From Idiomarinaceae bacterium HL-53 (GTDB lineage Bacteria > Pseudomonadota > Gammaproteobacteria > Enterobacterales > Alteromonadaceae), in the NCBI GenBank assembly GCA_001458075.1, contig LN899469.1, positions 2,488,501-2,552,500 of the forward strand: DNA of 64,000 bases, read 5' to 3'. Positions 8,192 to 19,257 of the stretch are shown one piece after another. How positions within the stretch are numbered: the first letter of the stretch is position 1; each line of letters opens with the position of its first letter. The notes under the pieces are model-generated. The model worked only from the letters and a program-made list of their open reading frames with translations, did not search any database and was not told where the DNA came from. A program made the position numbers and the translations under genes.

Positions 8192-10885
8192 TTATTTTTT
8201 CTTAGTACGACTCCCTTTCTTCACTGTGCGAGTCGTGCGTTTTCGAGTCGTGCTCGAGGCCTTTCCTTCCACCTCTTTCCACACACCCTTCTCATAGTGT
8301 GCTTGCCAACCGGTCGCTTTTCCAGTTTCTTCAGACATTACGTACTGACTTTTTGTTTTCCGACTGTATCTAACAATCGCTTCATTACCTTGCGGGTCTT
8401 TCTCTGGCGCCTCGGCAAGATAATGAAACTTCTCAGGAATTCTGTCCTTGAAGCGTTTCAATTCACTCACTTTTACCGCTCGCGTTTCACGTGATTTCGG
8501 AAACGTGTTCGCCGACATGAAAATTCCTGACGCGCCGTCGCGGAGCACAAAATAGGCATCTGAGCTCTCACATGGCAACTCAGGGAACGGCACTGGATCT
8601 TCTTTCGGCGGCGCAGCCTCCCCGTTGCGAAGAAGTTTTCGAGTGTTTTTGCAATCACTATTAGTACAGCCAAAGTATTTTCCGAACCGCCCTGCTTTCA
8701 ATTGCATTTCCGAACCGCACTTATCGCACTCGATGGTGGGGCCATCATAGCCTTTAATGCGATAAGACCCTGTTTCAATGAGTGTGCCATCACATACCGG
8801 ATTGTTACCGCACACATGCAGCTTGCGTTGCTCGTCAATGAGGTAACTGTCCATTGCTGTGTCACATTTCGGACAGCGCTTACGAGCCAGCAAAGCAACT
8901 GCCTCTGCTTCACTGTCTTCATCATCTTCTTCAATTTTTACAGCTTCATCACCCGGCAGTAAATTGAGTGTTTGGGTGCACTTTTCTTCACCTTCTGCGT
9001 TATATCCAGAACAGCCCAAGAACACGCCCGTACTGGCGGTTCGAATTCCCATTTTGCGGCCACACTTAGGGCAATCGATATCGGTTAAAACGAGTGCGTT
9101 GTTTCGCATCCCGCCATGTTCTTCGTCGCTCTCGGCTTGCTGCAATCTCTCTTTAAACTGGGTATAGAACTCATCGAGCGCTTGCTTCCAGTCCTGCTGT
9201 CCCTCAGCAATGTCATCGAGTCTCTGTTCCATCTGCGCAGTAAAATCGTAACTCATCAAATTAGCGAAATTTTCAGTCAGTCTATCCGTGACAATCTCAC
9301 CCATTTTCTCCGCATAAAAGCGGCGATTTTCAACCCGTACATAACCACGTTCCTGAATGGTTGATATGATAGATGCATAGGTAGATGGACGACCGATCCC
9401 ACGCTTTTCGAGTTCCTTGACAAGTGACGCCTCGGAATAGCGCGCCGGTGGTTTCGTAAAATGCTGTTGCGGGTCGAGCTGCTGCAAGGTTAGCACTTCG
9501 CCCTGTTTGATATCTGGCAAAGCAGCATCTTCCGCACCTTTTCGCTGTACTTGCGGCTGCACACGTGTCCAACCGTCAAAACGAAGGACCCGACCACGTG
9601 CTTTTAACTCAAAATCACCCGCCTTAACTGTCAAGCTCGTAGAGTCGTACCTTGCAGGCGCCATCTGACAGGCCACAAATTGCCGCCAAATAAGCTCATA
9701 GAGACGTTCTGCATCTCGCTCCATACCATTCAACTGGTGCGACCGAATCGACGCGTTAGAAGGCCGTATAGCTTCGTGCGCTTCTTGAGCATTTGAACGC
9801 GAACCGTAAAAGTTCGGCTTCTCTGGTAAATACTCTTGGCCAAACTCTTTTTCAATCAGTCCTCGGCATGCCGCCAGTGCATCTTGGCTCAAGTGTGTTG
9901 AGTCGGTACGCATGTAGGTGATGTAACCTGCTTCATAAAGCCGCTGCGCAAGCATCATCGTTTTCTTCACACCAAAACCAAGACGGGTGCTCGCCGCTTG
10001 TTGGAGTGTCGATGTAATGAAAGGAGCTCCTGGCCGACTTGAAGTGGGTTTGTCTTCACGATTAACCACCTCATAAGCATGCTCTTTTAACAGGGCCAGT
10101 GCGCGATCTGTTTCTGCTTTATTTTTTGGTTTAAAGGCGCGGCCTTGCTCTTTCGTAACCTGGAAGTTTGCTTCACCTTGCTGAGCAAGCAAGTCGGCAT
10201 AAATATCCCAGTACTCTTCAGGATTAAACGCCTTAATCTCTCGCTCGCGTTCAACAATCAGCCGCACTGCAACAGATTGTACGCGCCCGGCAGATAAACC
10301 TCTCGCGATCTTCTTCCACAACAGTGGCGACAACATAAAGCCAACGACACGATCTAAAAACCGCCGTGTTTGCTGCGCGTTTACGCGGGAAATATTCAAA
10401 TTCGCCGGCTCAGCGAAGGCATTCTGTATTGCCTTTTGCGTGATCTCGTTAAATACAACGCGCTGATAGTTGTCATTGTCTCCGCCAATCAGCTCTCGCA
10501 AATGCCAAGCAATCGCCTCTCCCTCTCTATCCAAATCCGTCGCGAGATAAATGCGATCCGCCTTCTTGGCGAGCGTTTGTAATTCTTTGACGACCTTTTC
10601 TTTCCCCGGCAATATTTCGTAATGCGGCTCCCAGCCATGTTCTGGGTCTATACCCATACGCATCACGAGATTTTGATAGTCACGACCCCGCTTGTAAGCC
10701 TCCTTTTCTTCTGGAGACATTTTGCGTACTTCAGCAGCGGGCTTCGCAGGCGCCTTCTTTAGCGCTTTGGTGGGTAAGTCGCGGATATGCCCTACGCTCG
10801 ACTTCACAATGAAATCATTTCCCAAATACTTATTGATTGTTTTCGCCTTTGCGGGAGACTCAACAATTACTAGCGATTTTCCCAT
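8192..10885 (-). CDS. topA: DNA topoisomerase I
   Basis: 897 residues, near the usual gammaproteobacterial length. An N-terminal TOPRIM domain ([12 protein letters not shown], then [11 protein letters not shown] at about 118-128) is followed by the topo IA catalytic core with the active-site Tyr324 in [11 protein letters not shown]. The C-terminus has several CxxC zinc fingers (about 600-760) and a Lys/Arg-rich tail ending in three Lys. The enzyme relaxes negative supercoils in the cytoplasm. It is divergent from astB and followed immediately by the pil operon. Confidence 0.97.
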   Translation of the reverse strand: MGKSLVIVESPAKAKTINKYLGNDFIVKSSVGHIRDLPTKALKKAPAKPAAEVRKMSPEEKEAYKRGRDYQNLVMRMGIDPEHGWEPHYEILPGKEKVVKELQTLAKKADRIYLATDLDREGEAIAWHLRELIGGDNDNYQRVVFNEITQKAIQNAFAEPANLNISRVNAQQTRRFLDRVVGFMLSPLLWKKIARGLSAGRVQSVAVRLIVEREREIKAFNPEEYWDIYADLLAQQGEANFQVTKEQGRAFKPKNKAETDRALALLKEHAYEVVNREDKPTSSRPGAPFITSTLQQAASTRLGFGVKKTMMLAQRLYEAGYITYMRTDSTHLSQDALAACRGLIEKEFGQEYLPEKPNFYGSRSNAQEAHEAIRPSNASIRSHQLNGMERDAERLYELIWRQFVACQMAPARYDSTSLTVKAGDFELKARGRVLRFDGWTRVQPQVQRKGAEDAALPDIKQGEVLTLQQLDPQQHFTKPPARYSEASLVKELEKRGIGRPSTYASIISTIQERGYVRVENRRFYAEKMGEIVTDRLTENFANLMSYDFTAQMEQRLDDIAEGQQDWKQALDEFYTQFKERLQQAESDEEHGGMRNNALVLTDIDCPKCGRKMGIRTASTGVFLGCSGYNAEGEEKCTQTLNLLPGDEAVKIEEDDEDSEAEAVALLARKRCPKCDTAMDSYLIDEQRKLHVCGNNPVCDGTLIETGSYRIKGYDGPTIECDKCGSEMQLKAGRFGKYFGCTNSDCKNTRKLLRNGEAAPPKEDPVPFPELPCESSDAYFVLRDGASGIFMSANTFPKSRETRAVKVSELKRFKDRIPEKFHYLAEAPEKDPQGNEAIVRYSRKTKSQYVMSEETGKATGWQAHYEKGVWKEVEGKASSTTRKRTTRTVKKGSRTKKK

Positions 10886-11193
10886 GGAGTCTATGTTCTC
10901 TAATTAATTCGTGAGTTATCGGTAAACGAGGCCTTTATAAGCGTCTGGGGCCTATTGTTCAAGTGTCTTTTCTTCGTTGCCCTTTTTTAAAGATATATAG
11001 TTTATCCTTGCCAGTGACAACCCATGAAGTACGTACAGAATAGAAATAACGTGCAGATGAATACCTAATCAACCACGTTAAATCACGCGCAACACCAATA
11101 AAAATAAGGCTTTTCATGCGCATTAAGGTGCGTATAATTAAATTTCAATTTCGTCTCATTCTAAAGAATTCAGTGCAGGAGCAACGTGCGAAC
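10886..11193. promoter_or_regulatory. Divergent intergenic region topA / astB
   Basis: No gene is visible in these 308 bases. On the plus strand a perfect TATAAT (11133-11138) with a weak TTTTCA 16 bases upstream is a candidate astB promoter. Because it lies inside the longest possible astB reading frame, it supports the downstream start at 11194. AT-rich stretches near 10990-11005 could serve topA. I do not see a convincing ArgR operator. Confidence 0.4.
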
Positions 11194-12534
11194 ATGAAGC
11201 ATTTTGAAGTGAACTTCGACGGTTTAGTGGGACCTACACACAATTATGCAGGTCTTTCATTTGGTAATGTTGCCTCGCTAAGTAATGCAAGAAGTGTATC
11301 TAGCCCGCGCTCAGCTGCAAAGCAAGGTTTGAAAAAAATGAAGACTTTGCAAGAAATGGGAATGGCGCAAGGTGTACTCGCCCCACAAGAGCGTCCTGAT
11401 ATTTATGCACTTCGCCGGATCGGTTTTACCGGTAGTGACGCCGAAGTACTCGCGAAAGCAGCGAAAGAGGCACCTGCAATATTTCAAGCTTGTTGCTCAG
11501 CTTCAAGTATGTGGACAGCAAATGCTGCAACTGTTTCACCCAGCGCAGACACGCATGATGGGCGAGTGCATTTTACACCAGCAAACCTGACGAATAAATT
11601 CCACCGCTCTCTTGAGCCGTCAACAACGGGTCGCATTTTGCGCGCAATGTTTAATAATGAACGTTATTTTCACCACCATAAGCATCTTCCTGACAACGAA
11701 CACTTTGGTGATGAAGGCGCCGCGAATCACACTCGATTTTGCCAGGAATACGGGTTTTCCGGGGTGGAAATGTTTGTTTTCGGTCGTTACGCATTCGACG
11801 GTAGCAAACCGGCTCCGACTAAATATCCAGCTCGCCAAACCTACGAAGCCAGTGTTGCAGTGGCGCGTTTGCATGGTTTAAGCGAAGAAAATACAGTTTT
11901 CGTGCAGCAAAACCCGGGCGTTATCGATCAAGGTGTATTTCATAACGATGTCATTGCCGTTGGCAATCAGAACGTACTTTTTTATCATGAAGAAGCCTTT
12001 TTAGACACACAAAAGAAGCTGCGCGAACTCGAAGAGAAACTTGATAAACAAATGTATTTCATTGAGGTTCCAACAGCGCGAGTGCCCGTTGCAGAAGCCG
12101 TTAAAACCTATCTCTTCAACACTCAATTAATCACACTGAATGACGGCCACATGGCGATCATTGCACCTACGGAATGCGAAGAAAGTGAAATTGTATCAAG
12201 CTACTTGAAAGAGCTTACCGAGCGTAATGACACACCCATCAAAGAAGTTCGCTATATCGATGTAAAACAAAGCATGAGAAATGGGGGAGGCCCAGCCTGC
12301 TTGCGTTTGCGCGTGGCATTAAACGACCAAGAGCTCGAAGCTGTAAACCCTGCATGCATCATGAATGATGCCCTTTTTTCGCGCCTCAACACATGGGTAG
12401 ATAAACATTACCGCGATGAATTGAGCAGCGATGATCTTGCCGACCCACAACTTTTAGTCGAGTCGCGAACCGCACTCGATGAACTTACGCAAATCTTAAA
12501 ACTTGGCTCCGTGTACCCTTTCCAGCAGGATTAA
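11194..12534 (+). CDS. astB: N-succinylarginine dihydrolase
   Basis: 446 residues, the usual length. AstB hydrolyses N2-succinylarginine to N2-succinylornithine, releasing CO2 and two ammonia, in the arginine succinyltransferase pathway. The family start motif ([19 protein letters not shown]) follows the chosen ATG. Catalytic residues known for the family are visible: Glu174 (FGDEGAANH), His250 (GVFHND) and Cys369 ([11 protein letters not shown]). The 11194 ATG is preferred over an in-frame ATG at 11116 because the extension carries a candidate promoter and no family similarity. AGGAG is present, but 12 bases upstream. The other ast genes are not adjacent. Confidence 0.96.
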   Translation: MKHFEVNFDGLVGPTHNYAGLSFGNVASLSNARSVSSPRSAAKQGLKKMKTLQEMGMAQGVLAPQERPDIYALRRIGFTGSDAEVLAKAAKEAPAIFQACCSASSMWTANAATVSPSADTHDGRVHFTPANLTNKFHRSLEPSTTGRILRAMFNNERYFHHHKHLPDNEHFGDEGAANHTRFCQEYGFSGVEMFVFGRYAFDGSKPAPTKYPARQTYEASVAVARLHGLSEENTVFVQQNPGVIDQGVFHNDVIAVGNQNVLFYHEEAFLDTQKKLRELEEKLDKQMYFIEVPTARVPVAEAVKTYLFNTQLITLNDGHMAIIAPTECEESEIVSSYLKELTERNDTPIKEVRYIDVKQSMRNGGGPACLRLRVALNDQELEAVNPACIMNDALFSRLNTWVDKHYRDELSSDDLADPQLLVESRTALDELTQILKLGSVYPFQQD

Positions 12535-12552
12535 AACACGCTCATGATAAGG

Positions 12553-12577
12553 CACGCGCTATTCCTTATGGCGCGTG
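12553..12577. other. Hairpin between convergent astB and TraB-family gene
   Basis: CACGCGC (12553-12559) and GCGCGTG (12571-12577) form a perfect 7-base stem with an 11-base loop, overlapping the last codons of the minus-strand gene. There is no T-run on either side, so a terminator role for the convergent pair is only a possibility. Confidence 0.3.
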
Positions 12578-13440
12578 ACCTTTGCTCCACTGCGCTCAAA
12601 GAGTTGTAATAGCCCCTGCTCGCCGCCTAGATGAGCGGTTCCCACCGCAACAAAAAGAACACCTGGCCTTTCACTCAATACTTGTTGTAGCATGCGAAAC
12701 CAACGTTGGTTGCGCTCTACGAGTAAAATATGTTGTGTATACTCCGTCATGTCGGTATCGACAAACGCCATGATCTCGTCTAGCTCTCCCCGCTGCCAGT
12801 GCCGCTCGAGTATCACAATTTCCTCTAATAAACTCGGCGATTCAGTCAAAATATAGTTAATATGTTCATCCACAGAAATATTGCTTCGTGCTGCAGAGAG
12901 AATTTCTACCTGCTCTTCTGCGAGTTCAAACCCATAGATATCCTTGTTTAACTCAGCAGCCTCTCTCAGCACCTGGAAATCAATGCCTTGCGTGCTATCG
13001 AATCCCTCATTTCTAAGCGTTAGAACAAGCACCACATACTCAAGTAACCATGGCTCCATGCGCGCCACAACACTTGGCGCTAAGCCTAATCGTGAGGTCG
13101 TCGACGCGAGTTGCTCCCATACCTCGGGCGCCAACACTTCAGGTAAATAGCTCTGCGGTTTCAAGCCACTCTCAAATAGAATTTCTGAGCTTCGAGTAAG
13201 CTCATCACGCGTCATTTCCATCCAGAGCTGGTCACTTTCCTGCAGGGCGGTTAACGCTCTTTCACTCAATTTTGTGTCTGTATTGCGGGCGAGGTGAATG
13301 GTGCCAAGAATCCATACCGTATGCTCTTGCCACTCAACTTCGTAAAGAATTTCCGCGCGACTTGTGCCGGAGAAAAGTATCAATAATAAAACGGCGAACC
13401 CATGTTGAAGTCGGCTCGCCGTTTTTAGTTTGTTCATCAT
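12559..13440 (-). CDS. TraB/GumN family protein
   Basis: 293 residues with an N-terminal signal peptide (about residues 1-29, ending near SRA). The mature part begins with the family signature WILGTIHLA (about 44-52) and has the second conserved GTAHL block near residue 268, characteristic of TraB/GumN (PF01963) proteins. These are Tiki-like hydrolase folds, and several are metal-dependent proteases, but the role of bacterial members is largely undefined. Export to the periplasm or membrane is predicted. It lies 20 bases downstream of purF, possibly in the same transcript. Confidence 0.85.
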   Translation of the reverse strand: MMNKLKTASRLQHGFAVLLLILFSGTSRAEILYEVEWQEHTVWILGTIHLARNTDTKLSERALTALQESDQLWMEMTRDELTRSSEILFESGLKPQSYLPEVLAPEVWEQLASTTSRLGLAPSVVARMEPWLLEYVVLVLTLRNEGFDSTQGIDFQVLREAAELNKDIYGFELAEEQVEILSAARSNISVDEHINYILTESPSLLEEIVILERHWQRGELDEIMAFVDTDMTEYTQHILLVERNQRWFRMLQQVLSERPGVLFVAVGTAHLGGEQGLLQLFERSGAKVTRHKE

Positions 13441-13460
13441 CCCTGTGCTCCTATAACCGC

Positions 13461-14972
13461 CTAATCTCCCTCATTATAGAGCTCAAGATTAGATTCGTCT
13501 TGTCCCTGACTATTTTTTGCTTGATCATTTCGCGATTCATGCAAACGATCCAGATACTGCTGATTCACATCGCCCGTCACATATTGACCGTTAAACACCG
13601 AAGCCTCGAATTCCCGTAACGCTGGGTTCTCTTTTTGTGCAGAGGCAATCAAGTCTTCCAAATCTTGGTAGATCAACGCGTCAGCCTTAATAATTTCGCA
13701 AATCTCATTGGCTTCACGGCCATAACCAATGAGTTCATTTGCGCTCGGCATATCAATCCCGTACACATTCGGGAACCGAATCTCAGGCGCTGCTGACGCA
13801 AAATAAACCTTTTTCGCACCTGCTTCTCGGGCCATTTCTATAATCTGCTCAGAGGTTGTTCCACGCACAATAGAGTCGTCTACAAGCAGCACATTCTTCC
13901 CTTTAAATTCGGCGCCAATTGCATTCAGTTTGCGGCGTACCGATTTTCTACGCTGTGTTTGCCCAGGCATGATAAACGTCCGCCCAATGTAGCGGTTCTT
14001 CACAAAGCCCTGGCGATAGGGAATATTCAGAACACGAGATATTTCTAAAGCAATATCACAGGCCGTTTCAGGAATAGGGATCACGACGTCGATTTCGAGG
14101 TCATCATATTCAGCTTTAATTTTCTCACCGAGTTTCGTGCCCATGTTTATGCGGCTTGCGTAAACCGAAACCCCATCTATAAATGAATCTGGGCGTGCAA
14201 AATAGACATATTCAAAAATACATGGGCTATGCACCGGAGCCTCGGCGCATTGTCTGCTGAACAGTTGTCCAGTTTCGGTAATGTAAATACCCTCTCCTGG
14301 CTCAACGTCGCGCACAAACGTAAAGCCCGTACCATCAATGGCAACACTCTCAGACGCTACCATATACTCGGTACCTTGCGATGTTTCGCGCTTTCCAAGT
14401 GCCAGTGGACGAATACCATGGGGGTCTCTAAATGCCACCATGCCATGCCCGATGATCATTGCAACTACGGCATAAGCGCCTTTTACTTGATCATGCACTC
14501 TACGAATCGTCGCAAAGATATCTTCTACTTCTAAATGTAATTGATCCTTTTGCAACAACTCGTTTGCAAATATATTAAGCAGCACCTCTGAATCTGACGA
14601 GGTATTAATATGGCGTTTTGCTGTTTCAAAAAGTTTCTTCTGCAACACATCTGCGTTGGTCAGGTTACCGTTGTGCGCAAGTGCGATTCCAAAAGGAGAG
14701 TTCACGTAGAAAGGCTGAGCTTCTGCTGAACTTGAGCTTCCTGCCGTTGGGTAACGCACGTGCCCAATACCAATATTACCGCTGAGCCGGCGCATGTGGC
14801 GAGTGTGAAACACATCACGAACGAGCCCATTTCCTTTTCGCAACCTCAAATTATGACCGTCGATAGTCATAATTCCCGCTGCGTCCTGCCCGCGGTGCTG
14901 TAGCATGGTCAGTCCATCGTATAGAGCTTGATTCACAGGTTGATTGCCAACGATACCGACTACACCACACAT
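13461..14972 (-). CDS. purF: Amidophosphoribosyltransferase
   Basis: 503 residues. It catalyses the first step of de novo purine synthesis (PRPP plus glutamine to 5-phosphoribosylamine). After removal of Met1, Cys2 (MCGVVGIVG) is the N-terminal nucleophile of the glutaminase domain (about 1-230). The phosphoribosyltransferase domain carries the PRPP motif [13 protein letters not shown] (about 370). It follows cvpA by 11 bases, the same pairing as in E. coli, where cvpA-purF is PurR-controlled; I do not see a clear PUR box inside this run. Confidence 0.97.
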   Translation of the reverse strand: MCGVVGIVGNQPVNQALYDGLTMLQHRGQDAAGIMTIDGHNLRLRKGNGLVRDVFHTRHMRRLSGNIGIGHVRYPTAGSSSSAEAQPFYVNSPFGIALAHNGNLTNADVLQKKLFETAKRHINTSSDSEVLLNIFANELLQKDQLHLEVEDIFATIRRVHDQVKGAYAVVAMIIGHGMVAFRDPHGIRPLALGKRETSQGTEYMVASESVAIDGTGFTFVRDVEPGEGIYITETGQLFSRQCAEAPVHSPCIFEYVYFARPDSFIDGVSVYASRINMGTKLGEKIKAEYDDLEIDVVIPIPETACDIALEISRVLNIPYRQGFVKNRYIGRTFIMPGQTQRRKSVRRKLNAIGAEFKGKNVLLVDDSIVRGTTSEQIIEMAREAGAKKVYFASAAPEIRFPNVYGIDMPSANELIGYGREANEICEIIKADALIYQDLEDLIASAQKENPALREFEASVFNGQYVTGDVNQQYLDRLHESRNDQAKNSQGQDESNLELYNEGD

Positions 14973-14983
14973 AACGCTAAACC

Positions 14984-15478
14984 TCAGATGTCATTTGGTT
15001 GAATAAAACTCGATGAGCTCTCCATGTACTGGAAAAACCAGTCAATGTAAGGCCCAAAATGCGGAATTAAAAGTGATTGTTGCCACCACAACTCGTTGGA
15101 TACGCCAGTGAAAGTATCCATAACAAACAGCAGTCCACACACCACCAAAACACCTCGTAATGCGCCGAAAACTGCACCTAATAACCGGTCGGTGCCGCTC
15201 AAGCCGGTTCTTTCGACCAGTTGCCCTACGAGATAAGTTATCATGGCGCCGACAATGAGCGTTGCCACAAACAGCAACACCACTGCAATTCCCTGCCGAA
15301 TCATTGGGTCATCAAAATGCGTGAAATACCCGGAAACTTCGGTATAAAACATGCTCGCAACGAAAAATGCACCGATCCAAACCGCTAATGACAGCGCTTC
15401 GCGCACAAAGCCACGAATTAAGCTAATAACAACCGAGAGACCGATGATTCCGATGATGACAAAATCAATCCATTCCAT
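14984..15478 (-). CDS. cvpA: CvpA family inner-membrane protein
   Basis: 164 residues with four hydrophobic segments (about 4-24, 28-48, 63-88 and 100-122), matching the CvpA family ([20 protein letters not shown] at the start). Family members are needed for colicin V export or secretion and for envelope and bile resistance in some species; the molecular activity is unknown. It lies upstream of purF and downstream of dedD, as in E. coli. Confidence 0.93.
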   Translation of the reverse strand: MEWIDFVIIGIIGLSVVISLIRGFVREALSLAVWIGAFFVASMFYTEVSGYFTHFDDPMIRQGIAVVLLFVATLIVGAMITYLVGQLVERTGLSGTDRLLGAVFGALRGVLVVCGLLFVMDTFTGVSNELWWQQSLLIPHFGPYIDWFFQYMESSSSFIQPNDI

Positions 15479-15539
15479 GAGAAACCACCTTTAAATTTGC
15501 GGCGCATTTTAACAGAAACAAACATCAACGGTAGACTTT

Positions 15540-16160
15540 TTAATTCTCTGCTGGCCGGTAGGGTAATACCTTGCCTTCTAGACGCGTAAGTGCTTGCAAT
15601 GGCGCGAGTTGTTGTTCAAGTTTTTCTTTACTCAAATCAGGCCCAACCAATACGAGGTGTAATTCCCCTGCATCTCGCTGGTAAACTCTGCTATATGCGC
15701 TATAACCCGCATCACTAAGCTCTTCTAACAGCTCTTCAACGGTCGTCTGATTGCGAAAGGCGCCTAATTGAATCACCCATGCATCATCCATGTTAGTCAC
15801 GGTTTCTTCTGCCGCCTCAGAGCCTTCGGTTTCAGCCGCAACCTCTTCATTTAATTCATTTGCATTAGGTTCGGTGCGATTGCCAAGGTCGATCGATTCC
15901 GGAAGGTCTCTAAAGGTCATTTGTTCTTCCACAATAGGAACCGCTACAGAATCAGACTGCGCGGCTTCATCAACGGTGAAATCGTTGGGAAAGCTGGGTG
16001 AATTCATAGATTGCTCAACCGACGGCCTCATCGGTGTTGATCTGAACTCTTGGTCATGACGCTCGACCGCGCGATTAAAGAAATCAGGAAGAAAAATTAC
16101 TGCAACGGCAATCACAATGAGCGTGCCGATGATTCTATTTCTAAATGTTGAGCTAGCCAC
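15540..16160 (-). CDS. dedD: DedD-like SPOR domain protein
   Basis: 206 residues. It has a single N-terminal membrane helix (about 9-25), an acidic low-complexity linker (about 35-125), and a C-terminal SPOR domain (about 126-203, beginning AWVIQLGAFRNQTTVEELLEEL) that binds denuded septal peptidoglycan. DedD contributes to cell division. The start is GTG at 16160, overlapping the folC stop by 8 bases with GGAAAAG upstream, so it is coupled to folC. Confidence 0.9.
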   Translation of the reverse strand: MASSTFRNRIIGTLIVIAVAVIFLPDFFNRAVERHDQEFRSTPMRPSVEQSMNSPSFPNDFTVDEAAQSDSVAVPIVEEQMTFRDLPESIDLGNRTEPNANELNEEVAAETEGSEAAEETVTNMDDAWVIQLGAFRNQTTVEELLEELSDAGYSAYSRVYQRDAGELHLVLVGPDLSKEKLEQQLAPLQALTRLEGKVLPYRPAEN

Positions 16161-17445
16161 GAATTACTTTTCCTTCCACTTCATAAATGGCAGTAATGGT
16201 CAAAAATGAGCCAAAACATAATATCACATCCTGTTCACTTGCTTCACTGAGCGCTCGTTTATACGCGATTGCCACTGAACTTTCTTGTACAAAATGAGCG
16301 CGATTCGAAAGTTCAGCCGCTAATTCAGCCGCGCTTGCGCCGCGTTCAGAAGGCAGTGAAGCAAAATACCAAAGATCAATGCTCTCGCTTATCGCCTCAA
16401 TAGTACCGCGAATATCTTTGTCTTTGAGCATGCCACAAACGGCGCGAATTTTCCCAACACCTGGTCGATAACGCTTTAACTTTGTTAATTGGTGGTTTAA
16501 GTACGCCGCCGCATGAGGATTGTGCCCTACATCAAGGATGACTATTGGCGCTTGTCGAATCGACTCAAAACGCCCAGGCACGAATGCTCTCATAAGCCCC
16601 TCTGTATAATCATTTTGGGTCAGTGCAAACGGGGTCAGGCTCAGCGCCGTTAATGCGGTTGCCGCATTCTGCAAAGGAAGATGAGGTTTTGGCAAATGCT
16701 CTAAAAGCTTCCCCTTAGGAAGTCGCAGTGACCATTCGGTCTCATTTTCAGACAATATCTCGAAATCAATGCCTGCAAGTGCCAATTGTGCTCCAGTACG
16801 CTCGGCAAACTCAACGAGAGCCGCGGGCGCATGCAAATCTCCACATACCGCTGGTTTGTTGGCTCGATAAATACCGGCCTTTTCAAAACCAATTACTTCT
16901 CGATCATCGCCCAAGAAGGCGATATGGTCAATGCCAACGGAAGTCACGATACTCAAGTCAGGGGGCACAATGTTCACGGCATCTAAACGACCACCAAGTC
17001 CAATTTCTAGAATAGCCACATCGACTTGCGCATTCTTTATCAGCTCAAGCGCGGCGAGTGTACCGAACTCAAAGTAGGTAAGTGATGTTTCTTTTCGCAC
17101 CTGCTCCACGCGCGCGAATGCTTCACAATGCTGCGCTTCACTGAGCCATTGACCCGCCACGGTGACGCGCTCACGATAATTGACTAAATGAGGAGAGGTA
17201 TAGGTCGCTGTTCGCAATCCGTGCGCAGTCAGTATGGCATTCAACATGGCAACGGTTGAGCCCTTGCCATTCGTTCCTCCGACCAGAATAATGTAAGGCG
17301 CGGGTTGCAGCACATTCATTGCTTGCGCCACTTTCTCCACCCGTTCGAGCCCTAAATCAATAGTCTTTGTATGAATTTGTTCTAAATAAGAGAGCCACGC
17401 ATCGAGTGAGCGTGGCTCTGGTTTTTGTGTGTGTTTCAAGTTCAT
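16153..17445 (-). CDS. folC: Bifunctional folylpolyglutamate / dihydrofolate synthase
   Basis: 430 residues of the Mur ligase superfamily. The P-loop is GGTNGKGST (about 55-63), followed by TSPHLVNYRERV and GLGGRLDAVN, all FolC signatures. It adds glutamate to dihydropteroate and to tetrahydrofolates in the cytoplasm. The C-terminal Mur-ligase domain starts around residue 290. It is preceded by accD (11-base gap) and followed by overlapping dedD, the conserved accD-folC-dedD order. Confidence 0.96.
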   Translation of the reverse strand: MNLKHTQKPEPRSLDAWLSYLEQIHTKTIDLGLERVEKVAQAMNVLQPAPYIILVGGTNGKGSTVAMLNAILTAHGLRTATYTSPHLVNYRERVTVAGQWLSEAQHCEAFARVEQVRKETSLTYFEFGTLAALELIKNAQVDVAILEIGLGGRLDAVNIVPPDLSIVTSVGIDHIAFLGDDREVIGFEKAGIYRANKPAVCGDLHAPAALVEFAERTGAQLALAGIDFEILSENETEWSLRLPKGKLLEHLPKPHLPLQNAATALTALSLTPFALTQNDYTEGLMRAFVPGRFESIRQAPIVILDVGHNPHAAAYLNHQLTKLKRYRPGVGKIRAVCGMLKDKDIRGTIEAISESIDLWYFASLPSERGASAAELAAELSNRAHFVQESSVAIAYKRALSEASEQDVILCFGSFLTITAIYEVEGKVIRG

Positions 17446-17456
17446 GAACTCTAAAA

Positions 17457-18332
17457 TTAATCGGCGCTCATTATTTCTTGTTCTGGCTCCGGCAAGTTCT
17501 GCAGTTTTGCCAGAATGCTTGCGAGCTTATTGCGCATTTGGCGTCGGTCTACAATCATGTCGACCGCACCATGCTCGAGCAAAAATTCACTACGCTGAAA
17601 CCCTTCTGGAAGTGTTTCTCGCACGGTTTGTTCGATCACTCGCGGGCCCGCAAAACCAATCAAAGCTTTTGGCTCAGCCACATTGATATCGCCAAGCATC
17701 GCCAAACTGGCCGACACGCCTCCCATCGTTGGGTCAGTCAAAACTGAAATATAAGGAATACCACGCTCACTCATTTTTGCCAGCGCTGCTGACGTTTTTG
17801 CCATTTGCATTAGAGAGAGCAATGCCTCTTGCATGCGCGCGCCGCCCGAAGCTGAGAAACAAACCAAAGGAATATTTTTTTCTAAACAAACTTCTACAGC
17901 TTTCACAAAGCGCGAGCCTACAACCGTCGCCATTGAGCCGCCCATGAAGTTAAACTCAAAAGAAACCGCAACGATAGGTGCACCTTTTAGCTTTCCTTCC
18001 ATGGCAACCAGCGCATCTTTCTCACCGGTTGCTTTTTGCGCGGCAGCAATTCGGTCTTTATAGCGTTTGGAGTCCTTAAACTTGAGTAAATCTTGCGGCT
18101 CAAGCTCTACACCGAGTTCTTCGCGTCCTTCTGAGTCAAGGAAACTATCGAGCCTTTCACGCGCACTCAAGCGCATATGATGTGTACATTTGGGGCAAAC
18201 GTGCAGGTTTCTTTCTAGATCTGCACGATAAAGAATGGCTTCACAGCCGTCACATTTACTCCAAACACCCTCTGGAATATTTCTACGCTTTGTAGACTGT
18301 GGTTTTGCAAGAATTTTCTCGATCCAGCTCAT
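17457..18332 (-). CDS. accD: Acetyl-CoA carboxylase carboxyltransferase subunit beta
   Basis: 291 residues. AccD with AccA transfers carboxyl from carboxybiotin to acetyl-CoA, giving malonyl-CoA. The N-terminal zinc ribbon (CxxC at about 27-30, CxxC at about 46-49) is intact. The crotonase-like core includes [18 protein letters not shown] and the glycine-rich [17 protein letters not shown] block. The position between truA and folC is conserved in gammaproteobacteria. Confidence 0.97.
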   Translation of the reverse strand: MSWIEKILAKPQSTKRRNIPEGVWSKCDGCEAILYRADLERNLHVCPKCTHHMRLSARERLDSFLDSEGREELGVELEPQDLLKFKDSKRYKDRIAAAQKATGEKDALVAMEGKLKGAPIVAVSFEFNFMGGSMATVVGSRFVKAVEVCLEKNIPLVCFSASGGARMQEALLSLMQMAKTSAALAKMSERGIPYISVLTDPTMGGVSASLAMLGDINVAEPKALIGFAGPRVIEQTVRETLPEGFQRSEFLLEHGAVDMIVDRRQMRNKLASILAKLQNLPEPEQEIMSAD

Positions 18333-18435
18333 AATTACCTGTCATTTTCTGCGAACTATCGAATCGCACGTCAAATTAGAAGAAATTGTTGGTCATTAAA
18401 GCACAAATCAAAGCATGTTTGCAGCAGTAAGTGGT

Positions 18436-19221
18436 CTAATCTGGTAGAAAGAGAGGCCCCATCGAGCAACTCGGTAACTGAATCGCAGGAGGATAAGTTA
18501 CATGAACAAGATAAAGACCATGAGGCTTTGCTGTCGCCGCAGCGAGCGTGCGGTCTTTGGCTGCAAGAAGCTCCCCCAACCAGCCTATTGGCGCTTCGTC
18601 CATACCAATCACGAGTAAAGAACCGACAATATTTCTTACCATGTGATGAACAAATGCATTCGCTTGAATATCAACCAGCACATAATCGCCGTGCCGAGTC
18701 ACCTGCACAAAGTGAACATTGCGGTTTGGAGAATTGGATTGACATTGAGCCGCTCGAAATGATGAAAAGTCGTGTTCACCCACAAGCTGTTGTGCAGCTT
18801 CATGCATGCGCGCAGCATTCAATGGGTGATAAACATGAGTTACGCCCGCGTGCAAAACGGCAGGCTTACATGGTGCATTGTAGATTAAATAACGATAACG
18901 CCGGGCTGTTGCCGAAAAGCGGGCACTAAAGTCGTCCTCTACGTGGGCAACCCATTTGACGGCGATATCATCTGGTAAGTTTGCGTTCACCCCCAACGTC
19001 CAGGCTCGATCGGGGCGCTTCACTTGAGTATCAAAATGAACGACTTGTTGTGTCGCATGAACGCCTGCGTCGGTTCTTCCTGCGCAGATTACTTGCACTG
19101 GGTGGTTCGCCACACACGCCAACGCATCTTCTAGCTTCTCTTGTACACTCGGAACTTCTTGTTGTCGTTGCCAGCCAAAGTATTGTTCACCACAATACTC
19201 GATACCCAACGCAATTCGCAT
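18436..19221 (-). CDS. truA: tRNA pseudouridine(38-40) synthase
   Basis: 261 residues from the ATG at 19221; a GTG three codons upstream is a possible alternative, but AAGG is then only two bases away. The catalytic Asp lies in [17 protein letters not shown] (Asp51 from this start). TruA modifies U38-40 in the anticodon stem of many tRNAs. The [15 protein letters not shown] block near residue 195 is also typical. A gap of about 100 bases before accD shows no hairpin. Confidence 0.95.
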   Translation of the reverse strand: MRIALGIEYCGEQYFGWQRQQEVPSVQEKLEDALACVANHPVQVICAGRTDAGVHATQQVVHFDTQVKRPDRAWTLGVNANLPDDIAVKWVAHVEDDFSARFSATARRYRYLIYNAPCKPAVLHAGVTHVYHPLNAARMHEAAQQLVGEHDFSSFRAAQCQSNSPNRNVHFVQVTRHGDYVLVDIQANAFVHHMVRNIVGSLLVIGMDEAPIGWLGELLAAKDRTLAAATAKPHGLYLVHVTYPPAIQLPSCSMGPLFLPD

Positions 19222-19257
19222 ACTACTCACAACCTTTCTAGCCTATTACTTCACAAC

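Noticed and set aside
8186..8494. 102-codon plus-strand frame
   Set aside because: It is antisense to the 3' end of topA and lacks any recognisable domain.
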